From: an uncultured Bacillota bacterium
GTDB taxonomy: Bacteria; Bacillota_I; Bacilli_A; RFN20; CAG-449
Reading direction: 5' to 3'
Length of the DNA: 23,536 nt
NCBI GenBank assembly: GCA_902493275.1
Contig: CABUOQ010000030.1
Span: 1-23,536, forward strand
In this document: piece after piece, positions 1 to 7,563 of the stretch
Layout of the letters: every line of letters starts with the position of its first letter
Position numbering within the stretch: the first letter of the stretch is position 1
Position numbers and translations under genes: made by a program
The notes under the pieces: generated by a model
What the model was told of the DNA's origin: nothing
The model's database searches: none
Seen by the model: only the letters and a program-made list of their open reading frames with translations

Positions 1-63
1 AGAAAGGAAAAGTTATAAGGTTATTCATATCTTTGAGTAATTTTATAATACAAGGATTGTTTT

Positions 64-600
64 ATGAAAAAAGTATTAATTATATCATCATCACCACGTA
101 AAAATGGTAATTCCGATATCTTAGCAAATAAATTTTTAGAAGGTGCTAAAGTGGCAGGTAATAATGTAAAAATTATTGATGTTAGAAGTATGAATTTAAA
201 ATTCTGTACTGGCTGTTTATATTGTCAATCACATGATAAATGTGTGTTAAATGATGGAATGAATGAGTTATATTCAGATTTTGAAACGGCAGATGTTTTA
301 GTGTTTGCCACTCCAATATATTATTATTCAGTTTCAGGGCAATTAAAAACTTTTCTTGATCGATTAAATCCACTTTATCCACGAAAAAATAAATTTAAAG
401 AAGTGTACTTACTTGCTACTGCGGCGGATGATAATGAATCAGCTATGAATGGTAGCATTTCTGATATTCAAGGTTGGATTGCTTGCTTTGAAGGAGTGAC
501 ATTAAAAAGTGTTTTAAAAGGAGTAGGTGTATCTGAAAAAGGGGATATATTAAAGACAGACTTCCCTTCTCAAGCTTTTGAAATGGGTAAAAATGTATAA
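64..600 (+). CDS. Flavodoxin-fold NAD(P)H-dependent FMN reductase-like protein
   Basis: The 178-residue protein resembles the NADPH-dependent FMN reductase / flavodoxin-like family, cytosolic flavoproteins that pass electrons from NAD(P)H to FMN or other acceptors. What is seen: a beta strand followed by the phosphate-binding loop SSSPRKNGNS (residues 8-17); a cysteine-rich segment CTGCLYC with a later Cys (C48, C51, C54, C60), typical of the iron-sulfur flavoprotein-like or CxxC branch; and the ATPIYYYSVSGQLKTFLDR segment (about 82-100) that normally lines the flavin. The length is normal for the family. The start is supported by AAGGA 7 bases upstream. It lies 44 bases before a broken rhamnosidase gene on the same strand. 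The substrate cannot be inferred. Family assignment is firm; whether it binds an iron-sulfur cluster is open. Confidence 0.85.
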   Translation: MKKVLIISSSPRKNGNSDILANKFLEGAKVAGNNVKIIDVRSMNLKFCTGCLYCQSHDKCVLNDGMNELYSDFETADVLVFATPIYYYSVSGQLKTFLDRLNPLYPRKNKFKEVYLLATAADDNESAMNGSISDIQGWIACFEGVTLKSVLKGVGVSEKGDILKTDFPSQAFEMGKNV

Positions 601-644
601 TTAACATTATTTATAAATAGATTAACTAGGCATAGGAGATAAAA

Positions 645-3058
645 ATGTTACAAGGAAAATTTATCGGTGTAAAAGAAAATTGCAATACTTTTGTATTAGA
701 AAAGAAATTTATAATTGAAAATAAAAGTAGCGCAATTCTTAAGATAACCGCATTAGGATTATATTTTGCGGAGATTAATGGTGTAAGAGTGGATAATAGT
801 TACTTAACTCCAGGATGGACATCTTATAATAAGACGTTACAATTTCAAGAATATGATGTTACAAACATTTAAAAAATCGGTGAAAATGTCATTAAAATCA
901 CGATAAATCCTGGATGGTACAGTGGACCGATAAGTTGGGATAGAAAAGAAAATACATATGGAAATCATATTGCCGCGTGTGCTGATTTATATTTAGATGA
1001 TAATATTATTATTTCAACCGATGAAACATGGTTGGCTCATGAAAGCCACATTAAAGAAAGTGGAATATATGATGGTGAAGTCATCGATTTTACTGCTAAA
1101 ATAAATGAATTAACCCCATGTATTATCAATTTTAATAAAGATGTTTTAACTAAGCAAATAAATGAACCAGTAAGAGATATTCAATGCTTAAAGGTTAAGG
1201 AAATAATCATTACTCCTAAAGGTGATAAAATTTATGACTTTGGACAAAATTTTGCTGGAGTGGTTAAAATTAAAACCCCAAAATCATTTGAAGGAACAAT
1301 TACTTTAAATTTTGCAGAAGTATTGATTAATGGTGAATTTTATACGAAGAATCTTCGCCGAGCTAAAGTCACAGATAAATTTACTGGCGATGGTGAAACT
1401 GTATTTTGCCCATAATTTACTTTTCATGGATTCCGTTATTTAAAAATTACTGGTGGAGATATTCCTCAAGAAAATATTACAGGAATTGTTCGTCATAGCG
1501 ATATGAAGCGCACGGGAATTATTACGACATCTAATGCAAGAATTAATCGACTGATTAACAATATATTATGGGGACAAAAAAGTAATTTTGTCGATATACC
1601 GACTGATTGTCCTCAGCGTGATGAGCGCTTAGGATGGACAGGCGATATAAATGCTTTTTGTAATGCTGCAACATATAATTATGACATTAGATTATTTATG
1701 AAAAAATGGCTTAATGATGTGCGTAATGATCAAAAAGAAACAGGTGAAATTCCTCATGTTGTCCCGGATTGTTTAAATGACAGCAAACATACTAATGCCA
1801 TGTGGTGTGAGTGTATAGTAATGATTCCATGGAATATGTATTGGACTTATGGCGATAAAAGTTTTCTTGAAGATAATTATTTAGCTATGAAAAAATTTAT
1901 CTCTGCTCGTGAGAAAACAATGAAAAATGGTCTTATTTATAAAGGTAATGAATTTGGAGATTGGCTAGCTCTTGATCAAGAAGTAATGTCGACCGAGACC
2001 ATAAAAGGACGAACAGATCCATATTATATAACTAATATATTTCAGGTAAATGATTTAAAAATATTGATGGAAATAGCTAAGGTTTTAAATAAAGAAGAAG
2101 ATGAAATTTTGTATCGTCAAAAATATGAAACGATGCTTACCAAAGTAAGAGAAGAATATTTTACTTTAAGCGGAAAGCTATGCTATGATACTATCACAGC
2201 GCAAGTTTTAGCTTTATATTTTGATATTGTTCCTTCACAATTTAAAGAAAAACTTGCCAAAGAATTAAATGACAATATGATTAAGCATTGCTATGAAGTT
2301 GTGACTGGCTTTATTTGTACGACATTTTGCTATTTACACTTACAGATAATGGATACTTTGAGACCGCGCGAAGAGTGCTTTTAAATAATGCTTATCCAGT
2401 ATGGTTATATGAAGTTGATATGGGAGCGACCACCATTTGGGAAAGATGGAATAGTCTAATGCCAGGTGGAAGTCCAAATCCAGATGGAATGAACAGTTAT
2501 AATCATTATGCTTATGGCTCAGTTTTAGATTTTATTAGTAAACGAATTGCTGGTTTAAGACCAATAACTCCAGGATATAAGTTTGTGGAGATTGCTCCAC
2601 ATCCATGTAAAGGACTTTCAAATATCAAGTCAGAGTTTAATAGTATAAGTGACAAGTTTATCGTGGAATATAAGCAAAGCGATGGCAAAATCACCTATAT
2701 ATTTGATATTCCAAATGGCGTAAAAGCTAAGATTAAACTTCCAAATGAAGATGAAGAAATAGTCAATGAAGGTCATTATGAATTTGTTCGTAATCAAGAA
2801 AATTTATCTCAGATGATATTTAATGAAGAAAGTATAGTTGATGAAATATTTAGAAATCCAAAAGCTCAAAAAGTATTTAATATCGTCTTTGATAATCTTT
2901 TTAGCGGAAATGAGATTGCCTGGATGCGCAATTGCACTTTACAATTTATGGCGGAAGTAAGGGCAAAAGAAGGAAAAATGATCTTAGAAGAGTTCCCATC
3001 TATGCTAGAAAAAGCTAATAAATTATTTATTGAAGAAATTAATCCGTTCTTAAATTAA
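645..3058 (+). pseudogene. Alpha-L-rhamnosidase (GH78) pseudogene, two stops and a frameshift
   Basis: Joined across its breaks, this stretch reads as about 800 codons of a GH78 alpha-L-rhamnosidase, an enzyme releasing terminal L-rhamnose from plant or microbial glycans. Family landmarks run in order: N-terminal beta domain, YDFGQNFAG (about 1233-1259), NLRRAK (about 1350), the FHGFRYLKITG strand (about 1422), catalytic-domain DCPQRDERLGWTGD (about 1605-1646), GATTIWERW (about 2424-2450) and GGSPNPDGMNSYNHYAYGS, then a C-terminal beta domain and a helical tail. The reading frame is broken by TAA at 870-872, TAA at 1413-1415, and a one-base loss in the T run at 2325-2328. At each break the homology continues directly on the other side. 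A Gly expected before the frameshift is Cys (GFIC for GFIG). The AGGAG site at 633-637 is intact. Three independent lesions argue for decay rather than one sequencing error; no functional product is expected. Confidence 0.9.
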
Positions 3059-3070
3059 AAAAACGCAAAC

Positions 3071-3120
3071 AAAAACACTGATAATATGATTGAATATATC
3101 AATGATATTCAGTGTTTTTT
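3071..3120. terminator. Bidirectional intrinsic terminator
   Basis: AAAAACACTGA (3071-3081) pairs perfectly with TCAGTGTTTTT (3109-3119). The arms are rich in A on the left and T on the right, so the hairpin carries a T tract on either strand. The inner part can extend the stem with a bulge. It sits 3 bases from the end of the minus-strand gtrA-like gene and 12 bases after the rhamnosidase pseudogene, so it serves two convergent units. Confidence 0.8.
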
Positions 3121-3122
3121 AT

Positions 3123-3593
3123 TTATTTAAATATAAATATTTTTCTTCCAATATAGTTGATGACTAAGCCAATCGCGGTCATTATCGCTCTAGCAATAAT
3201 ATATGGAAGAGGTAATAAATCAGATAGTAAGTAAACGCCTAAATATGATAATGATAATGTAAACACTCCGATGAAAGTAAATATTAAAAAATCTTTAGTT
3301 GATTTGCCAGAATTTTCGTCTTTTTTGTTTTTATAGACAAATATTAATGAAAGGACATAATTTATGATTAAACCAACGCAGAATCCACAAGTTGTAGCAA
3401 TTGCTTTATGAACAGAGAAATTTCCCCATGTGATACTTGGAAGTAATGCTTCAACAAGGTAGCATATTGCCCAATCCACGATAGTGGCTAAGCCACCTAC
3501 CAACAAAAATCTAAATATTTCCCATAGAATATCTTTATGTTTATTGTAAAATTCTTTAATCTTTGATTTTTTTTCTTCTTCTTCTTGCTCCAT
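3123..3593 (-). CDS. GtrA family membrane protein
   Basis: The 156-residue protein fits the GtrA family, small four-helix membrane proteins. Some members help flip lipid-linked sugars for surface glycans or teichoic acid decoration; many are uncharacterised. A charged N-terminus (EEEEKKSK) is followed by RFLLVGGLATIVDW (about 28-41), which opens helix 1 and is a family hallmark. Helices lie at about 26-50, 62-86, 102-124 and 129-150. Two repeated family signatures close the two halves: NYVLSLIFVYKN (about 78) and NYIGRKIFIFK (about 146). The ATG at 3591-3593 has AAAGAGG just upstream. It ends at the shared terminator. No glycosyltransferase partner lies next to it, so its substrate is unknown. 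Confidence 0.88.
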   Translation of the reverse strand: MEQEEEEKKSKIKEFYNKHKDILWEIFRFLLVGGLATIVDWAICYLVEALLPSITWGNFSVHKAIATTCGFCVGLIINYVLSLIFVYKNKKDENSGKSTKDFLIFTFIGVFTLSLSYLGVYLLSDLLPLPYIIARAIMTAIGLVINYIGRKIFIFK

Positions 3594-3635
3594 AATAACC
3601 TCTTTTAAATCTTTATATTTTAATGCGATAAATTT

Positions 3636-3701
3636 TTATTTAACAATTAATCTAAGTATAAGAGCGATAACTAAGAATGTCAAATTCATTAATAAAATCA
3701 A
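3636..3701 (-). CDS. Possible 21-residue hydrophobic peptide, TTG start
   Basis: A minus-strand frame starting at TTG (3699-3701) and ending at TAA (3636-3638) encodes an almost wholly hydrophobic peptide (MNLTFLVIALILRLIVK after a short lead). TGGAG lies 8 bases before the TTG. An internal ATG at 3687-3689 would give 17 residues. It ends 42 bases before the gtrA-like gene on the same strand. It could be a small membrane peptide, the tail of a lost membrane protein, or chance in AT-rich DNA. Support is weak. Confidence 0.25.
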   Translation of the reverse strand: MILLMNLTFLVIALILRLIVK

Positions 3702-3873
3702 TGTGAATACTCCAGTTATTATTTATTAAGTTTTTAATGTAGCATCGAATAAATTAAAAGTATAAATAAGATATAAAACTACATAATAACTATTATGTAA
3801 AGAAAATAAACAAATTAGGATAAATTGTCTAAATAAATAATAAAAATCATATGCAAAAATAAAAAAAACATTC

Positions 3874-3902
3874 TTTTCAAACTTGGTGTTTAGTGATATC
3901 AT
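3874..3902 (+). promoter_or_regulatory. Candidate sigma-A promoter for the pncA-ppa-atp cluster
   Basis: TTTTCA (3874-3879, 4 of 6 to the -35 consensus) and TATCAT (3897-3902, 5 of 6 to the -10 consensus) are separated by exactly 17 bases. The predicted transcript would start near 3909, leaving a very short leader before GAGG (3911-3914) and the ATG at 3922. It is a prediction from consensus only. Confidence 0.45.
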
Positions 3903-3921
3903 ATCAATATGAGGTTTCATT

Positions 3922-4446
3922 ATGAAAAAATTATTAATTGTAGTTGATTATCAAAATGATTTTGTATCTGGTTCTCTCGGATTTGAAGACGCTAAAACTA
4001 TTGAATCATATTTAGTCGAACTTATAACAACTTATCGTCAAAATGGTGATGATGTCATATTTACTTTAGATACTCATCAAGATGACTATCTTTCAACTGA
4101 AGAAGGGAAATCTATTCCAATTCCACATTGTATTCGGGGCACAGTAGGTCATAAGCTTTATGGAAAAATCAATCGTTTAGCTGGTGGAAGTCTTATATTT
4201 GAAAAAAGAGCTTTTCCTTCCAGTCAGTTATGCTTTTATTTAAGAGGCTCTGATTATACTGAAGTTACATTAGTTGGTATTGTAACAAATATTTGTGTTC
4301 TATCTAATGCAATTATGGTTAAGGCAGCTTTACCTAAGGCTCATATTATTATTGACGCTAAAGGATGCGCTGCTCCAGATAAGGATTTAGAAAAAAAGAG
4401 TTACGAAGTTGCTAGAGGAATGTTAATCGAGGTTAAAAATGCCTAA
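3922..4446 (+). CDS. pncA: Nicotinamidase-like cysteine hydrolase (isochorismatase fold)
   Basis: The likely reaction is nicotinamide to nicotinate plus ammonia, the first step of cytosolic NAD salvage. The 174-residue protein has the isochorismatase-fold catalytic triad D9 (VVDYQNDF), K95 (FEKRAF) and C125 (GIVTNICVLSNA). The metal-site pattern of nicotinamidases is also present: D50 and H52 in LDTHQDDY, and H69 in IPHCIRGT. The cis-peptide-type GIVTNIC stretch is canonical. Length is slightly short but complete. GAGG lies 7 bases before the start. Its last 8 bases overlap the next gene, so the two are probably translationally coupled, and it heads the ATP synthase cluster. Nicotinamidase is the best call because of the DTH...H metal motif; another isochorismatase-like amidase is possible. 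Confidence 0.85.
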   Translation: MKKLLIVVDYQNDFVSGSLGFEDAKTIESYLVELITTYRQNGDDVIFTLDTHQDDYLSTEEGKSIPIPHCIRGTVGHKLYGKINRLAGGSLIFEKRAFPSSQLCFYLRGSDYTEVTLVGIVTNICVLSNAIMVKAALPKAHIIIDAKGCAAPDKDLEKKSYEVARGMLIEVKNA

Positions 4447-4858
4447 CGCAACATTACAAAAAAAACTAGTTATTGATACATTGATTGTCGATGGAATTAT
4501 ATTTGCGTTATTATCGATATTTTTCTTCTTTGATTTAAAACAAATTCCATTAGGCTTTCTTTTAGGAAGTGTGATTTCTATTCTTTGTCACTTGATTTTA
4601 TGCTTTCAAGCCAATATAATTACCAATCCAGATTTATCAGCTGCTAAAGCTATGATTCCGACATTTTGCTATTTATTACGTTTTGCCCTTTATGGTGGTG
4701 GATTATTAGTCGCATTTTTATTACAATATTATGGACATAATATTTTTGCATGGTATAGTGTATTTATAGCTTATATGATAATTAAATTAGTTATCATTAT
4801 TAGGTATAGCAAATATCGAAAACCATTTAAGAAATTAAAAGAGGGAGGGAAAAAGTAA
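4439..4858 (+). CDS. AtpI-like membrane protein (ATP synthase subunit I type)
   Basis: A 139-residue membrane protein with four predicted helices (about 10-31, 36-58, 72-96, 101-121) and a strongly basic tail (KYRKPFKKLKEGGKK). Size, four-helix topology and position before the ATP synthase genes match the AtpI / ATP synthase subunit I family, whose members assist c-ring assembly or metal transport and are poorly conserved in sequence. The loop before helix 3 (NPDLSAAKAMIPTFCYLLRF) resembles the region preceding the second hairpin in that family. It overlaps the nicotinamidase gene by 8 bases and the pyrophosphatase gene by 1 base. The call rests more on topology and context than on residues. 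Confidence 0.65.
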   Translation: MPNATLQKKLVIDTLIVDGIIFALLSIFFFFDLKQIPLGFLLGSVISILCHLILCFQANIITNPDLSAAKAMIPTFCYLLRFALYGGGLLVAFLLQYYGHNIFAWYSVFIAYMIIKLVIIIRYSKYRKPFKKLKEGGKK

Positions 4859-5388
4859 TGAATATTTGGCATGATATAAATCCAGATAGAATAAGTGCTG
4901 AAAAGTTTGTCGCTTATATTGAAATTCAGGCTGGATGTAAAAACAAATACGAATTAGACAAAGAGACAGGAATGTTACGATTAGATAGAATTTTATTTAC
5001 ATCGACTCATTATCCTGCAAATTATGGTTTTATTCCTCTAACTTATGCTGAAGATAATGACCCATTAGATGTTTTAGTTTTATGTTCGGAACCAATAATT
5101 CCAATGACCTTGGTTGAATGTTATCCAATTGGAGTTATTAAAATGAATGATTCAGGTTCAAATGACGAAAAAATAGTGGCGGTATGTTGCCAAGATCCAG
5201 TTTATAATAAAGCTAGATCGATAAAAGATATTCCTGATCATATCTTTGCTGAATTCAAACATTTCTTTGAAGTATATAAGACTTTAGAAAATAAATCAAC
5301 TTCAGTTACTGAAATTGATGATCGCCAAGAAGCAATAAATATTATTAAGCAATGTATAAATCGTTACCAAGAAAAATTTAAAAAATAA
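4858..5388 (+). CDS. ppa: Soluble inorganic pyrophosphatase, family I
   Basis: The enzyme hydrolyses pyrophosphate to two phosphates, driving biosynthetic reactions forward in the cytosol. The 176-residue protein matches the length of bacterial family I enzymes. The signature D66-N-D68-P-L-D71 (in AEDNDPLDVLVL) supplies three metal ligands. D98 and D103-E-K105 (in KMNDSGSNDEK) fit the other metal and phosphate ligands, and E22, K30, R44 and Y56 fall at the expected substrate-binding places. It starts inside the stop codon of the AtpI-like gene (TAATG), with GAGGGAGGG just upstream, so translation is coupled. Many Bacilli use the unrelated family II enzyme instead. Placement inside an ATP synthase operon is unusual. 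Confidence 0.93.
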   Translation: MNIWHDINPDRISAEKFVAYIEIQAGCKNKYELDKETGMLRLDRILFTSTHYPANYGFIPLTYAEDNDPLDVLVLCSEPIIPMTLVECYPIGVIKMNDSGSNDEKIVAVCCQDPVYNKARSIKDIPDHIFAEFKHFFEVYKTLENKSTSVTEIDDRQEAINIIKQCINRYQEKFKK

Positions 5389-5402
5389 AATGGGAAAAAC
5401 TG

Positions 5403-6143
5403 ATGAATTTTTTTATTGATTTTGGCTACATAAAAGAGGTATTTCCCTTTGCAGAAATGATTTCAAGTATGGTTTGCTTTTTAATCATACTCGTTTTAGC
5501 ATTGATAATAAATTTTAAAGCTAAACGGGCTGATCCATTAAAAAAACCTAAGGGCATTTTGCTTTTAGCGGAAATTGGTGTTGAGAAGTGTGATGCTTTT
5601 GTTTCAACTAATATGGGAAGAATATTTAAAAAGAGATTATCACCTTATATTGGTTTTGTTTTTATGTATATTTTATTAGCGTTTATTATTGGATTATTAG
5701 GATTTTCTTCTCCAATGACATATTACATCGTACCATTATCGTTGGCATTAATGACTTTTTTATTAATTCATATAACCTCGATTAAATATACTAAAGCAAG
5801 TTATTTTAAAAGGTATATTTCGCCATTTCCAGTTTTCTTACCAATCAATTTATTGTCAATGTGGGCTCCATTATTATCGTTAAGTTTCCGTCTATTTGGT
5901 AATGCTTGTGCTGGATGGGTATTGATGTCATTAATATATGGTGTTTTTCAAATGATTTCGGAGGCAATATTCGCAGGATTATCATTACCAATCGCGGCAA
6001 TTGTAACTCCATTTTTACATGCTTATTTCGATGTTTTCTCTGGGTTTATCCAAACCTTGATTTTCGCATATTTGAGTATGCTATTAATCGCTGCAGAAGT
6101 TCCTGATGGAATTGATGTAAACGATTTGAGTATAGATTTTTAA
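5403..6143 (+). CDS. atpB: ATP synthase Fo subunit a
   Basis: Membrane stator subunit that forms the two ion half-channels next to the c ring. The 246-residue protein has five to six membrane helices. The essential arginine is R163 in LSLSFRLFGN (about 158-167), and the last-helix segment with FSGFIQTLIFAYLSMLLIAAEV (about 210-232) follows the family pattern. The start ATG at 5403 has only a weak ribosome site and follows ppa by 14 bases. Compared with common bacterial subunits the N-terminal extramembrane part contains a long basic loop (FKAKRADPLKKPKG). It is the first core ATP synthase gene of the cluster. Confidence 0.93.
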   Translation: MNFFIDFGYIKEVFPFAEMISSMVCFLIILVLALIINFKAKRADPLKKPKGILLLAEIGVEKCDAFVSTNMGRIFKKRLSPYIGFVFMYILLAFIIGLLGFSSPMTYYIVPLSLALMTFLLIHITSIKYTKASYFKRYISPFPVFLPINLLSMWAPLLSLSFRLFGNACAGWVLMSLIYGVFQMISEAIFAGLSLPIAAIVTPFLHAYFDVFSGFIQTLIFAYLSMLLIAAEVPDGIDVNDLSIDF

Positions 6144-6169
6144 TGAATTCATTTTAAGGAGGAACTATT

Positions 6170-6460
6170 ATGATGAATTTAGATTTTGTTAAAGCTCTAG
6201 TTGATGGAGCCGCAGCTACTGGTGCTGGACTTGCTGCTATTGGAGCAGGTATAGCTGTCTTCACTGGTGTTGGCCCTGGTATTTCAGAAGGTTTAGCTGC
6301 ACGTGGTGCAATTGAAGGTGTTGCTCGTAATCCTGAAGCAACAGGTAGCATTAGATCAACTTTGATCTTAGGTTGTGCACTTTCAGAAACAACTGGTATT
6401 TATGGTCTTTTAGTCGCTTTACTTATTATCTTCATTATCGGAATGAGATTAGTAGGCTAA
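6170..6460 (+). CDS. atpE: ATP synthase Fo subunit c, two-carboxylate ion site
   Basis: The proteolipid that forms the rotor ring. It has 96 residues (95 if the second Met at 6173 is used) and two glycine/alanine-rich helices joined by the polar loop ARNPEAT (about 53-59). The essential carboxylate is E73 in LSETTGIYG. The first helix carries a second acid, E40, in GPGISEGLAARG. Counting against the Ilyobacter tartaricus c subunit, E40 falls at position 32 (Gln there), E73 at 65, T74 at 66, T75 at 67 and Y78 at 70. This matches the two-carboxylate Na+ site described for Fusobacterium nucleatum. A strong AAGGAGGA ribosome site (from about 6157) fits the high copy number needed for a ring. Identity is certain; ion choice is inferred. 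Confidence 0.95.
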   Translation: MMNLDFVKALVDGAAATGAGLAAIGAGIAVFTGVGPGISEGLAARGAIEGVARNPEATGSIRSTLILGCALSETTGIYGLLVALLIIFIIGMRLVG

Positions 6461-6473
6461 TCATATTTTGCTT

Positions 6474-7025
6474 ATGTTAAAAATTGTTTCATTAACTTCA
6501 ATTCAAGATATAGTCGAACAATTTTCAGATTTCGTTAATAAACTTATTCCTAGAGAATTTTTGTCTGTAATCATTCAATTATGCGCTACCGTAGTAATGT
6601 TTATAATTGTTGCGAAATTTATTTTTAAGCCTGTAAGAAAAATCCTAAAGACCCGTGCTGATTATGTAGAAGGTCAAATAAAAGATGCCGAAGATTCTAA
6701 AACTCGTTCGCTTGAATATGAAAATACTGCTAAAGAATCAATTAATCAAGCTAAAGAGAAATCTCGACAATTACTTTTAGAAGCTAAAGATCAAGCAGAT
6801 GAAGTAAAAGCCAAGGCTTTAGATGATTTAAATTATGAATTGAATGCTAAACGCCTATTAGCGGAAAAAGAAATAGAACAAGAAAAAATTGCTGCTGTTG
6901 AAGAAATAAGAAAGCAAATTGTGGATGTTGCTTTACAAGCTTCAGAAGTAGTTTTAAATCGAGAAATTAATGAAGATGATAATTCCCGTTTAGTTGAAGA
7001 TTTTGTAAAGGATGTGGTTAAGTAA
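6474..7025 (+). CDS. atpF: ATP synthase Fo subunit b
   Basis: Peripheral-stalk subunit linking Fo to the F1 head. One membrane helix (about 30-52, in SVIIQLCATVVMFIIVAKFIF) follows an amphipathic N-terminal segment, and then a long charged coiled coil runs from about 60 to 160 (many E, K, A, Q). The motif KFIFKPVRKILKTR at the membrane exit is typical of subunit b. I place the start at ATG 6474 (183 residues); a TTG two codons upstream at 6468 is possible. No strong ribosome site is visible, so translation may be lower than for atpE or coupled to it. Its stop overlaps the atpH start by one base. Confidence 0.92.
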   Translation: MLKIVSLTSIQDIVEQFSDFVNKLIPREFLSVIIQLCATVVMFIIVAKFIFKPVRKILKTRADYVEGQIKDAEDSKTRSLEYENTAKESINQAKEKSRQLLLEAKDQADEVKAKALDDLNYELNAKRLLAEKEIEQEKIAAVEEIRKQIVDVALQASEVVLNREINEDDNSRLVEDFVKDVVK

Positions 7026-7561
7026 TGGATAGTTTAGCCTCTAGATATGCCAATGCATTATTATTAATTGCAATTCAAGAAAATGATAATGAAGGTTATC
7101 GCCAAGAGATTAAAGAACTAGTAAATTCTTTTGAGCAATCAGAGGAGTTACTTGCTGTATTAAAATCATCTTTTATTACCAAAAAAGAAAAAAAAGATTT
7201 ACTAAACGAAATTTTAAAGGATGAAAAATATCCAAAAATAAGAGATTTTATCAATGTTATTATTGATAATTCTCGTGAAAATTTTTTAATTGAATTTCTT
7301 CAAGAATTTATTAGAGTTTCTAATACTCATGATAATATTTCAGAAGGAATTATTTATTCAACAAAGAAACTCACAAAAGATGAAATAGAAAAAGTTATAG
7401 ATGCGGTTGGAAGTAAATTGAATCGTAAAATCAATTTACGAAATCGTCTTGATCCTAGTTTAATCGGTGGAATTAAAGTTGTCATCGATGATCATGTTTT
7501 TGATGGCTCAATCAAAAATAAACTAAAGAATTTAAAATCGCAACTTTCGCAAGGAGATTAA
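7025..7561 (+). CDS. atpH: ATP synthase F1 subunit delta
   Basis: Cytosolic stator subunit (OSCP type) that attaches the b stalk to the top of the alpha/beta hexamer. The 178 residues match the family length. The N-terminal ASRYANALLLIA helix and the C-terminal segment with RLDPSLIGGIKVVIDDHVFDGSIKNKLKNLK (shown here as its key stretch DPSLIGGIKV) are hallmark features. The start sits in the TAATG overlap with atpF. It ends 2 bases before atpA, and its last codons contain the atpA ribosome site AAGGAG. Confidence 0.93.
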   Translation: MDSLASRYANALLLIAIQENDNEGYRQEIKELVNSFEQSEELLAVLKSSFITKKEKKDLLNEILKDEKYPKIRDFINVIIDNSRENFLIEFLQEFIRVSNTHDNISEGIIYSTKKLTKDEIEKVIDAVGSKLNRKINLRNRLDPSLIGGIKVVIDDHVFDGSIKNKLKNLKSQLSQGD

Positions 7562-7563
7562 TT

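Larger units (their letters stand above)
3594..3921. other. Intergenic region between divergent gtrA-like gene and the pncA-atp cluster
   Basis: These 328 bases hold the leader of the minus-strand gtrA-like gene (ribosome site AAAGAGG just before its start), the possible hydrophobic micro-ORF at 3636-3701, about 170 bases of very AT-rich DNA with no recognisable element, and a plausible plus-strand promoter at 3874-3902. No convincing promoter for the gtrA-like gene and no structured RNA were found. Confidence 0.5.

Noticed and set aside
44..49. Perfect TATAAT before the first gene
   Set aside because: No matching -35, and the implied transcript start would remove the AAGGA ribosome site at 52-56.
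645..3058. Stop-codon readthrough or recoding in the rhamnosidase gene
   Set aside because: Both stops are TAA, the common stop here, and a separate frameshift is present; decay is simpler.
3726..3920. 64-codon minus-strand frame in the AT-rich intergenic region
   Set aside because: No ribosome site, low-complexity composition and direct overlap with the candidate promoter of the plus-strand cluster; no recognisable family.
6154..6351. 65-codon frame antisense to atpE
   Set aside because: A Pro/Ala-rich shadow created by the Gly/Ala-rich c subunit on the other strand.
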